From contig DASRBO010000009.1 in assembly GCA_035653595.1 (NCBI GenBank), positions 1 through 32,956 on the forward strand: a stretch of DNA of 32,956 nucleotides, read 5' to 3'. The stretch comes from DASRBO01 sp035653595. GTDB lineage: Bacteria; Actinomycetota; Acidimicrobiia; Acidimicrobiales; JAJPHE01. Every line of letters starts with the position of its first letter. Position 1 is the stretch's first letter. The position numbers and the translations under genes were made by a program. The notes beneath the pieces were generated by a model, which searched no databases, was not told where the DNA came from, and saw only the letters and a program-made list of their open reading frames with translations. Shown here piece by piece: positions 1 through 6,496 of the stretch.

Positions 1-15
1 GAGCTCGGGCTGTGA
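1..15 (+). CDS. 3' end of an upstream gene (partial)
   Basis: Reading from base 1 gives Glu-Leu-Gly-Leu and then TGA at 13-15. That stop overlaps the GTG start (12-14) of the next gene in a GTGA arrangement, which is typical of translationally coupled actinobacterial genes. Only four codons are visible, so the product cannot be identified. In mycobacteria the homologue of the downstream ATPase follows a second ArsA-like ATPase gene, so this tail could belong to such a paralogue. That is inference from known gene order only. Confidence 0.35.
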   Translation, partial: ELGL

Positions 16-1166
16 GCGAGCACGCCACCGTCGACCAGCTGCTGGCCGCCAAGGAGATCGCCATCTTCTGCGGTTCCGGCGGGGTGGGAAAGACCACCAC
101 GGCGGCCGCCGCCGCCGCCATGTCGGCCGTCAAGCACGGCGGCAAGGTGCTGGTCCTCACGGTGGACCCCGCCCGGCGGCTGGCCGACGCCCTGGGTCTC
201 TCGGGCATCGGGAACCAGGAGCGCCAGGTGCCGGCCGAGGCCTTCCGGGAGGCCGGCGTCACCCCCCGCGGGGAGCTGTGGGCCGCCATGCTCGACACCA
301 AGCAGTCCTGGGACGCCCTCGTGCGCCGCCACGCCCCCGACGAGCGCACGGCCGAGCAGATCCTGGCCAACCCCCTGTACCGCAACATCTCCGGGCGCTT
401 CGTGCAGAGCCACGACTACATCGCCATGGAGCGGCTCTACGAGCTGCACTCGGCGGCCGACTACGACCTGATCGTGGTGGACACCCCGCCCACCCGCAAC
501 GCCATCGACTTCCTCGAGGCGCCGCAGCGGATGAGCGACTTCTTCAGCAGCCGGCTGCTGCGCTGGCTCATCGCGCCCTACCGCTCCCGCCTTGTGAACA
601 TGGCGTCGAGGCCCTTCTACCAGGTGGCCGATCGCATCCTCGGCAGCCAGTTCCTCGAGGACATCGCCGAGTTCTTCATCCTGTTCCAGACCATGTACGA
701 GGGCTTCGTCGAGCGGGCCCGCTCGGTGTCGCGCCTGCTGCGCGACCGGCGGACGACCTTCCTCGTCATCAGCACGCTGGAGGCCTCCCCCCTGCACGAG
801 GCTGAGTTCTTCATCGACGCCCTCAACGAGCGCCGGCTCCACCTCGGCGCCGTGGTGCTCAACCGGGTGCTGCCCGACTACCTGCTCGACGAGCAGGGGA
901 CCCGGGTGGCGGAGGCCATGGAGCGCTCCGCCGGGGACATCGCCGGCCAGCTCGGCGCCGGGGCAGGCGAGACCGCTTCGGTGGAGCGGGTGTTGGCCGA
1001 AATCGCAGCCAGCTTCCTCAACTTCCAGGTGGTTGCCCAACGGGAGGCCGAGCAGCGGGCCGAGCTGGCCGTGAGCCCGGAGGTGATCGCCACGGTGCCG
1101 CTGTTCGACACCGACATCGCCGACATGTCCGGGCTGCTGCGGCTGGGCGAGAGCATCTGGGGCTAG
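12..1166 (+). CDS. ArsA/GET3-family anion-transporting-like ATPase
   Basis: A 384-residue P-loop ATPase of the ArsA/GET3 branch of the SIMIBI class. The deviant Walker A motif GSGGVGKTTT lies at residues 21-30 with the lysine at 27. TVDPARRLADALG follows near residue 50, and the switch II region DTPPTRNAIDF near residue 157 matches the DTAPTG-type motif of the family. The length is close to the single-domain actinobacterial proteins related to Rv3680 of M. tuberculosis, which lie beside another ArsA-like gene. Those proteins are soluble ATPases without an ArsB pump gene nearby, and none is seen here. The GTG start overlaps the preceding stop, so it is probably the second gene of an operon. 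The substrate is unknown; arsenite transport should not be assumed. Confidence 0.88.
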   Translation: MSEHATVDQLLAAKEIAIFCGSGGVGKTTTAAAAAAMSAVKHGGKVLVLTVDPARRLADALGLSGIGNQERQVPAEAFREAGVTPRGELWAAMLDTKQSWDALVRRHAPDERTAEQILANPLYRNISGRFVQSHDYIAMERLYELHSAADYDLIVVDTPPTRNAIDFLEAPQRMSDFFSSRLLRWLIAPYRSRLVNMASRPFYQVADRILGSQFLEDIAEFFILFQTMYEGFVERARSVSRLLRDRRTTFLVISTLEASPLHEAEFFIDALNERRLHLGAVVLNRVLPDYLLDEQGTRVAEAMERSAGDIAGQLGAGAGETASVERVLAEIAASFLNFQVVAQREAEQRAELAVSPEVIATVPLFDTDIADMSGLLRLGESIWG

Positions 1167-1202
1167 TGCCCACCCGGCACCCGTGGCGCCAGGCGCGAGG
1201 GG

Positions 1203-1733
1203 TCAGACCTGCAGGCGTCCGGTGCGGAAGGCGGCCTCCACGGCGAGGGTGACCTCGTCCGGTCCGGGGGCGGCGTCGAAGCGCTGGACGCTGGGCAGGG
1301 CCACGCGGTCGTACCGGGCGTGAAGGGCCTCGAAGGCCCTCAGATCCCAGTTGAACTCGGGGTCCCTGGTCCTGGCCCGGGCCAGGCACACCTCCAGCGG
1401 GGCACGTAGGAGGGCGTAGTGGACTTCGACACCCCGGTCCCTCCAGATGTCGGCCAGCTCGTCGGCCCCCGTCGGGAACATCGTCCCGTCCAGGATCACG
1501 AGGTAGCCGCCGAGGGCGAGCTGGCCGGCGGCCGATCCGACGGCGGCACCGACGGCCCGGTAGCGCCGGGCCCCCTCGGCCGACTCCGGATCCGGCCACG
1601 GGTCGTCGAACAGGCGGTAGAAGGTGTCCGCCGGCAGGTGGACCGCGGAGTCGAACCGGCCGGCGAGGGACCGGCTGACGGTCGACTTGCCCACCCCTGA
1701 GCACCCGCTGATGACGAGGATCGGTGCGGTCAC
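1203..1733 (-). CDS. Small P-loop kinase-like ATPase
   Basis: A 176-residue protein that begins almost directly with a nucleotide-binding strand: ILVISGCSGVGKST, a classical Walker A (GxxGxGKS). An acidic loop with DTFYRLFDDPW and an ILDGTMFP segment follow, as in small-molecule kinases and zeta-toxin/AAA-type NTPases that phosphorylate metabolites or nucleotides. The C-terminal region LLRAPLEVCLARARTRD resembles the LID segment of nucleotide and shikimate-type kinases. I chose GTG at 1731-1733 because it sits just before the core fold; a TTG at 1778 would add 15 residues of low-complexity sequence. The substrate cannot be named. It is convergent with the ATPase gene that ends at 1166, and a 10-bp inverted repeat lies upstream at 1799-1830. 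Confidence 0.75.
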   Translation of the reverse strand: MTAPILVISGCSGVGKSTVSRSLAGRFDSAVHLPADTFYRLFDDPWPDPESAEGARRYRAVGAAVGSAAGQLALGGYLVILDGTMFPTGADELADIWRDRGVEVHYALLRAPLEVCLARARTRDPEFNWDLRAFEALHARYDRVALPSVQRFDAAPGPDEVTLAVEAAFRTGRLQV

Positions 1734-1798
1734 CGGGGACCATCCTGCCCAACCGGGGCGCACCCGTCCGCGTGCCAACGTTCAAAGCGCCAGGGCCC

Positions 1799-1830
1799 TG
1801 CCCGGGTTGAATTGGGAGGGAACCTGGGCA
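1799..1830. repeat. Imperfect inverted repeat (10-bp arms)
   Basis: TGCCCGGGTT (1799-1808) and AACCTGGGCA (1821-1830) pair over ten positions, with one position that would be G-U in RNA, around a 12-nt loop. It lies upstream of the kinase-like gene. It could be an operator or a transcript hairpin; there is no T-run to support a terminator. Confidence 0.4.
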
Positions 1831-2258
1831 ACCACCGAACTCTCACGCGCCTCGGCTCGAGGAGACGGGAGCCGGCTGCCACGGGTGGAGTCGCGGACCC
1901 CGACCGATCTCAAGTCCAAACGGGGTGTCATCGCTGACCAGGCGGCCTTCGCCCGCCAACCGCGAGGCGGCGTCGTCGCCGCCCCGGACAAGCTGCCCCC
2001 CACGCTGCTGACCTGTCGGGCCAAGGGCCCCGTTCCTCGGCGTAGCTCTACGCGGGCTCAGGAGTGGGGCCTCGGCCGACGAGGTCCTGGCTCGGGCCGA
2101 GGAGGGCGGCGCTCCTTATGCGGGGGTCGGAGGAGCTCAGGCAGTGGGTGACTCAGGGCCTCACCGGGTTTCCCCGGGCCAGGCGCCGCCAGAGATCGGC
2201 CGTCCGTGAGGGAGCGCCCGCGGCGTGACGGGCAGTCTTTGGAGCGGGCTCCGGGTCG

Positions 2259-2264
2259 TATCCT
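2259..2264 (+). promoter_or_regulatory. Possible -10 box for the O-methyltransferase operon
   Basis: TATCCT fits the TAnnnT form of an actinobacterial -10 box. It would place the transcript start near 2271, giving a leader of about 40 nt that includes the Shine-Dalgarno at 2293-2301. No clear -35 box is visible at the usual distance. Confidence 0.3.
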
Positions 2265-2312
2265 CGGCCGGTTCGCCGACGGTAGCCCCGCCAGAAGGAG
2301 GAGCCCGGACCA

Positions 2313-2954
2313 GTGACTGATATCGTCGACCCGGCGGTCGAGGCCTACGCCGCCGCCCACACGACCCCTGAGCCCGCCTATCTGCAGGCGGCGGCGCAGA
2401 CAACGAGGAACGAGCTCGGCCCGCTGGCCGGCATGATGGTCGGGGGGCTGGAGGGGCGGTTCCTCGAGATGCTGGTCCACATCTCCGGCGCCCGTCGGAT
2501 ACTGGAGATCGGCACGTTCACCGGCTACTCGTCCATCTCCATGGCGGCCGCCCTGCCCCCCGACGGGCGGATCGTCACCTGCGAGGTCAGCGAGCGCCAC
2601 GCCGAGCTGGCCCGCAAGCACATCGCCGCCAGCCCCTACGCCGACCGCATCGAGATCCGCATGGGTCCGGCGCTCGAGACCATCGCCGGGCTGGAGGGCA
2701 CCTTCGACCTGGTCTTCATCGATGCGGACAAGGGCAACTACCTCAACTACTACGAGGCCGTCCTCCCCCGACTCTCGCCGGGGGGATTCATTGCCGCCGA
2801 CAACACCCTCTGGAGCGGCCGGGTGCTCACCGACGAGGGCGGCGACACCGCCGCCATCAAAGCCTTCAACGACCGGGTGGTCGCCGACGATCGGGTCGTC
2901 TGCGTGCAGCTGACGGTGCGGGACGGTGTAACCCTGATCCGCCCCCGGTCGTAG
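2313..2954 (+). CDS. SAM-dependent O-methyltransferase, CCoAOMT/COMT type
   Basis: A 213-residue class I methyltransferase of the divalent-metal-dependent caffeoyl-CoA/catechol O-methyltransferase family, close to the usual bacterial length of 210-225. SAM motif I is ILEIGTFTGYSS near residue 64. The metal and catalytic signature FIDADKGNY is near residue 135, followed by AADNTLWSGRV, whose Asp-Asn pair binds the metal in the family. The GTG start is preceded by a strong Shine-Dalgarno, AGAAGGAGG at 2293-2301, 11 nt upstream. It leads a run with the PHP phosphatase (3-nt gap) and the sensor kinase. The acceptor is probably a catechol-like or hydroxylated small molecule; the substrate cannot be read from sequence. 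Confidence 0.9.
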   Translation: MTDIVDPAVEAYAAAHTTPEPAYLQAAAQTTRNELGPLAGMMVGGLEGRFLEMLVHISGARRILEIGTFTGYSSISMAAALPPDGRIVTCEVSERHAELARKHIAASPYADRIEIRMGPALETIAGLEGTFDLVFIDADKGNYLNYYEAVLPRLSPGGFIAADNTLWSGRVLTDEGGDTAAIKAFNDRVVADDRVVCVQLTVRDGVTLIRPRS

Positions 2955-2957
2955 GCG

Positions 2958-3824
2958 GTGCTGGACTACCACGTCCACCTCTGGCCCCACGGCGAGCGGG
3001 CCCGGCCGGTCACCGTCGACGAGCTCGCCGACTACTGCCGGCGGGCGGCGGAGGCCGGGGTGGGCGAGATAGCCCTCACCGAGCACCTGTTCCGCTTCCG
3101 CGAGGCTCGGGAGCTGCTGGGGCCTTTCTGGGAGACGGCCGGGGACCCCAAGCTGGCGGCGTCGATGGCCCGCTACTGGGACGAGCACTGCCACGCCGGG
3201 CTGGACGAGTACGTGTCGGCCGTGAACGAGGCCAAGGACGCCGGGCTGCCCGTGGTGCTTGGGCTGGAGGTCGACCACTACCCCGGCCTCATGCACAAGG
3301 TCGGTGCCCTGCTGTCGGGCCTGCCCTTCGACGTCCTGCTCGGCTCGGTGCACTGGATCGGGGCGTGGCTGTTCGACTGGCTGGAGGACCCCGAGTCGGT
3401 GGCGGAGTGGGGCCGCCGGGGGGTCGACGCCGTCTGGGACGCCTACACCGAGTGCCTCGAGGAGCTGGCCGACTCCGGGGTCTGCGACGTGCTGGCCCAT
3501 CCCGACCTGGCCAAGGTCGCCGGCCACCGGCCGGCGGCCCCGGCCGAGTTCCACGCCCGCATCGTCGAGGCCGCCGCCCGCACCGGCATGGCGGCAGAGG
3601 CGTCCTCGGCGGGGTGGCGCAAGCCGGCGGCGGAGGCCTACCCGGCCCCGGATCTGCTGGGCCGTCTCCGCGCCGCCGGCGTCCCCCTCACCACCGCTTC
3701 GGACACCCACGGCCCGCTGCAGCTGGCCCACCGCTTCGACGAGCTGCGCCGGCTGGTGGAAGGGGCGGGCTACCGCGAGCTGGTCTCGTTCCGCTCCCGC
3801 CAGCCCCGGCCGGTGGCCCTCTGA
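2958..3824 (+). CDS. PHP-domain phosphoesterase, histidinol-phosphatase-like
   Basis: A 288-residue PHP-superfamily hydrolase. The metal-binding motifs appear in family order: DYHVHL at the N-terminus (HxH), ALTEHLFRF, GLEVDHYPG, LLGSVHWIG, VLAHPDL and a final TTASDTHGP. This matches the trinuclear metal site of HisK/HisJ-type histidinol phosphatases, and the length is also right for that group. No histidine-biosynthesis gene is nearby, so the true substrate may be another phosphomonoester. The GTG start lies 3 nt after the methyltransferase stop, and the stop TGA (3822-3824) shares one base with the ATG of the sensor kinase, so the three genes are probably co-transcribed and the last two translationally coupled. 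Confidence 0.85.
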   Translation: MLDYHVHLWPHGERARPVTVDELADYCRRAAEAGVGEIALTEHLFRFREARELLGPFWETAGDPKLAASMARYWDEHCHAGLDEYVSAVNEAKDAGLPVVLGLEVDHYPGLMHKVGALLSGLPFDVLLGSVHWIGAWLFDWLEDPESVAEWGRRGVDAVWDAYTECLEELADSGVCDVLAHPDLAKVAGHRPAAPAEFHARIVEAAARTGMAAEASSAGWRKPAAEAYPAPDLLGRLRAAGVPLTTASDTHGPLQLAHRFDELRRLVEGAGYRELVSFRSRQPRPVAL

Positions 3825-5287
3825 TGGCCATTGAGGTCATGGAGGGCATCGCCCCCGACGATGCCGCCCACCTGCGGAGGCTGATGAGCGCGTGGGGGAT
3901 GCTGGCCGACCTCTGCTTCGCCGACCTGCTGCTGCTGGTGCCGGACCGCACGCCGGCTCCCACGTCGTTCACCGTGGCCGGGCAGATGAGACCCAGCACG
4001 AACCCCACCCTCTACCGCGAGGACATGGTCGGGCGCCGCTTCACCGTCGAGGAGAAGCCCCTCGCCGACCAGTCGCTGCGGCTGGGCACGATCGTCGAGG
4101 GCGAGCTGCACTCCCCGGGCCAGGAGCAGGCCAGGGTGCAGGCGATACCGGTGCGCAGGCACGACCGGGTGCTCGGGGTGCTCACCCGCGAGTCGGCCCC
4201 CCAGGTGGGCCGGCGCCAGGGGGAGCTGGAGAGGGTCTACGTCGAGACCTTCGACCGCTTCGCCCGGATGATCGCCAGCGGCGAGTTCCCCTTCGCCGTC
4301 GGGGAGGAGCGGGAGGGGGAGTCCCCCCGGGTGGGCGACGGCGTGCTCATCGTGGACGCCCGCGCCCGCGTCGTCTACGCCTCGCCCAACGCCGTCAGCG
4401 CCCTGCACCGCATGCAGGTGCACAGCAATGTGGTCGGTGCCCGCCTGTCCGAGCTGGGGCTCGAGACCACCGCCATCGAGCGGGCCCTGGCCGCCGCCGT
4501 GCCGGTCACCGAGGAGGTGGAGCGCCGCCCCGACGTGATCGTCCTCGTCCGCTGCCTGCCGCTCCTCGAGGAAGGGTCGCCCACCGGGGGCATCGTGCTG
4601 GTGCGGGACGTGACCGACCTGCGCCGGCGGGACCGCCTGCTGGTCTCCAAGGACGCCACCATCCGCGAGGTCCACCACCGGGTCAAGAACAACCTGCAGA
4701 CCATCTCCTCCCTGCTGCGCCTGCAGGGCCGCCGCCTGGGCTCGGCTGAGGGGCGCACCGCCCTGCAGGAGGCGGAGCGCCGGATCCGCTCGATTGCCGT
4801 CGTTCACGAGATCCTGTCGCGCGACCCCGGCGACCAGGTCGCCTTCGGCGAGATCGTTCATGCCCTGGTGCGCATGGCCGAGGAGAGCGCCATCTCCTAC
4901 GACCGGCGGGTGCGCATCCGCAACTACGGCGAGGCCGGGGAGGTCCCCGCCGGGGTGGCCACCCCCCTCGCCGTGGTCATGGCCGAATTGCTCCAGAACG
5001 CCGTGGAGCACGCCTTCGTGGGGGACGGGCGCTGGGACGAGGAGGGCCTGCGGGTGGACGTCCAGTTCGACAACGACGGGGTGGAGCTGGCCGTGTCGGT
5101 GTCCGACAACGGGCGGGGCCTGCCCCCCGGCTTCGATGTGGCCGCCACCGACAGCCTGGGCCTGTCGCTGGTGCGGGACCTCGTCACCGGTCAGCTGGCG
5201 GGGAGCATCTCCATGGGGACGGCCGACGACTTCGGCACCCGGGTGGAGCTACACATTCCGCTGCCCGAGCCCGAAGGGCTGGCCTGA
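3824..5287 (+). CDS. pdtaS: PdtaS-like cytosolic sensor histidine kinase (HisKA_2)
   Basis: A 487-residue soluble histidine kinase. Residues 1-150 form a GAF-like sensor (FADLLLLVPD, then IPVRRHDRVLGVLTRES). A PAS segment starts around 165 (DGVLIVDARARVVYASPN). The HisKA_2 dimerisation box has EVHHRVKNNLQTISSLLRLQ with the histidine pair at 284-285. A HATPase_c domain follows with N-box AELLQNAVEHAF and G-boxes DNGRGLP and LGLSLV. There is no membrane segment. Domain order and length match PdtaS (Rv3220c) of M. tuberculosis, which phosphorylates the ANTAR RNA-binding regulator PdtaR. No ANTAR regulator is in this window. As in mycobacteria it is convergent with a whiB1-type gene, which supports orthology. 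The ATG overlaps the upstream TGA. Confidence 0.88.
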   Translation: MAIEVMEGIAPDDAAHLRRLMSAWGMLADLCFADLLLLVPDRTPAPTSFTVAGQMRPSTNPTLYREDMVGRRFTVEEKPLADQSLRLGTIVEGELHSPGQEQARVQAIPVRRHDRVLGVLTRESAPQVGRRQGELERVYVETFDRFARMIASGEFPFAVGEEREGESPRVGDGVLIVDARARVVYASPNAVSALHRMQVHSNVVGARLSELGLETTAIERALAAAVPVTEEVERRPDVIVLVRCLPLLEEGSPTGGIVLVRDVTDLRRRDRLLVSKDATIREVHHRVKNNLQTISSLLRLQGRRLGSAEGRTALQEAERRIRSIAVVHEILSRDPGDQVAFGEIVHALVRMAEESAISYDRRVRIRNYGEAGEVPAGVATPLAVVMAELLQNAVEHAFVGDGRWDEEGLRVDVQFDNDGVELAVSVSDNGRGLPPGFDVAATDSLGLSLVRDLVTGQLAGSISMGTADDFGTRVELHIPLPEPEGLA

Positions 5288-5322
5288 GGGCGGCGGGGGA
5301 GGGTGCTGGCGGGAGGGCGGAC

Positions 5323-5613
5323 TCAGCTGGCGCGGCGCTGACGGGCCAGCCAGGACTTGCGCATCCGCCGGCGCTCCTCCTCCGAGGTCGCCCCCCACAC
5401 CCCGGACTCCTGGTTGGTGGCCAGGGCGAACTCGAGGCAGGGCTCGAGGGCGGGGCAGGCGCGGCAGACCGCTTTGGCCGACTCGATCTGCTCGAGGGCC
5501 GGGCCGGTCGTCCCGATGGGAAAGAACAGGTCGGGGTCAGTGTCCCGACAGGAGGCGACGTCCCTCCACCCTTCCAGGTCCCAGTCGATGGTCCGGCTCC
5601 AGGTCAGCGCCAC
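5323..5613 (-). CDS. whiB1: WhiB-family iron-sulfur regulator, WhiB1-like
   Basis: A 96-residue Wbl protein. Four cysteines hold the predicted 4Fe-4S cluster: one in VASCRDTD and three in VCRACPALEPC. The LFFPIGTTGPAL segment between them and the GVWGAT turn match M. tuberculosis WhiB1 (LFFPVGNSGPAL, GVWGG); the last glycine of the turn is alanine here. A basic tail (SEEERRRMRKSWLARQRR) follows for DNA contact. WhiB1 is known as a nitric-oxide-responsive partner of the housekeeping sigma factor. The start is GTG at 5611-5613, preceded by GAGGAG at 5619-5624. The gene faces the PdtaS-like gene, a conserved pairing. Upstream lie a CRP-type palindrome (5647-5662) and an inverted repeat (5669-5692). 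Confidence 0.93.
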   Translation of the reverse strand: MALTWSRTIDWDLEGWRDVASCRDTDPDLFFPIGTTGPALEQIESAKAVCRACPALEPCLEFALATNQESGVWGATSEEERRRMRKSWLARQRRAS

Positions 5614-5646
5614 GATGTCTCCTCGGCGGTACTAGCTGGTTGAAAT

Positions 5647-5662
5647 AGTGAAGGATTTCACA
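5647..5662. promoter_or_regulatory. CRP/FNR-type palindrome in the whiB1 promoter
   Basis: AGTGA (5647-5651), six bases, then TCACA (5658-5662) match the CRP consensus TGTGA-N6-TCACA at nine of ten positions, with a perfect GTGA/TCAC core. Its centre is about 41 nt upstream of the whiB1 GTG. In M. tuberculosis whiB1 is controlled by the CRP homologue Rv3676 through such sites, so this is probably a conserved operator. It could also act on the divergent glycerophosphodiesterase gene. Confidence 0.6.
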
Positions 5663-5668
5663 AGGAGC

Positions 5669-5692
5669 TACCCGGCACGTTACCGCCGGGTA
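5669..5692. repeat. 8-bp perfect inverted repeat between whiB1 and GDPD genes
   Basis: TACCCGGC (5669-5676) and GCCGGGTA (5685-5692) are perfect complements around ACGTTACC. It lies 6 bp from the CRP-type site, between divergent genes, where a terminator makes little sense. An operator for a dimeric regulator is the simplest reading. Confidence 0.5.
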
Positions 5693-5714
5693 AACAGGAT
5701 GTGGGGATCATAAG

Positions 5715-6485
5715 ATGAGAGGTATAGGAAAGCAAGGCTTTGGTTCGCCGAAGTCGGCGTTTTCCCTGCCCGACATGGAATTTCCGGCCGTGTTCGGACA
5801 TCGGGGCCTGGTGCTCGAAGGGGCCCCGACCGGGCGGCGGGAGAACACCCTGGAGGCGTTCCGGACCGCCGTCGAGGCCGGCCTCGACGGGGTGGAGCTC
5901 GACGTCCGCCGCAGCGCCGACGGGGTGCTGGTGGTGCACCACGGCCCCGGCGTCGAAGGGGTCGGCCCCATCAGCGCCACCCCGGCCGGGGCCCTCCCCG
6001 AATGGCTGCCCACCCTCGCCGACGCCCTGGCCGCCTGCGAGCCGCTGCTGGTGAACGTGGAGGTGAAGGACCTGCCGGGCGAGCCCGGCTGGGACCCGGC
6101 CGAGCCGACCGCCCGGGCGGTGGCCGAGCTGCTGGCTGAGGCCGGCCTGGGGGCCCGGACCCTGGTCTCGTCCTTCTCCCTGGCGGCGCTGGACGCCGTG
6201 CGGGAGACGTCCCCCGACCAGGCCACCGGCTGGCTCACCGCCGCCCGCTACGACCAGTTCCGGGCCCTCAAGACGGCCGCCGAGCGGGGACACCGCGCCC
6301 TGCACCCCCAGCAGGCCTCGGTCACCGAGGGGCTGGTGACCGAGGCCCACCGAGCGGGGCTGCTGGTCGTGGCCTGGACCGTCAACGACCAACGGCGGAT
6401 GGCGGAGCTGGCCGGAATGGGGCTCGACGTCCTCATCACCGACGAGGGCCGCCGGGCCCTAGAGGCCCGGCGGCAGTCGGCGTAG
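5715..6485 (+). CDS. Glycerophosphodiester phosphodiesterase
   Basis: A 256-residue GDPD-family TIM-barrel enzyme that would cleave glycerophosphodiesters to glycerol-3-phosphate and an alcohol. Family motifs are GHRG near residue 28, RENTLEAF, GVELDVRRSADG, VNVEVKD (metal ligand and catalytic lysine) and late WTVND and LITDEG. The catalytic region that normally reads His-Asp is VVHHGPGV here, so the usual Asp after the His is Gly. No signal peptide is evident, which suggests a cytosolic enzyme. ATG 5715 gives the longest product, with GGGGA 8 nt before it; ATG 5775 would start just before the barrel and is also possible. It is divergent from whiB1 across a 101-bp regulatory region. Confidence 0.88.
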   Translation: MRGIGKQGFGSPKSAFSLPDMEFPAVFGHRGLVLEGAPTGRRENTLEAFRTAVEAGLDGVELDVRRSADGVLVVHHGPGVEGVGPISATPAGALPEWLPTLADALAACEPLLVNVEVKDLPGEPGWDPAEPTARAVAELLAEAGLGARTLVSSFSLAALDAVRETSPDQATGWLTAARYDQFRALKTAAERGHRALHPQQASVTEGLVTEAHRAGLLVVAWTVNDQRRMAELAGMGLDVLITDEGRRALEARRQSA

Positions 6486-6496
6486 AGGCGCCTGGC

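Larger units (their letters stand above)
1734..2312. other. Gene-free stretch between kinase-like gene and O-methyltransferase
   Basis: About 580 bases with no convincing gene. Short open frames exist on both strands but lack recognisable domains or ribosome sites. Visible elements are an imperfect 10-bp inverted repeat at 1799-1808/1821-1830, a possible -10 box TATCCT at 2259-2264 and the Shine-Dalgarno AGAAGGAGG at 2293-2301 of the methyltransferase. Base composition is less uniformly GC at third positions than in the flanking genes, as expected for non-coding or decayed sequence. No tRNA or known riboswitch core was found by eye. Confidence 0.5.

Noticed and set aside
2058..3731. 557-codon open frame on the minus strand
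   Set aside because: It is antisense to the methyltransferase and PHP phosphatase genes, both with clear motifs.
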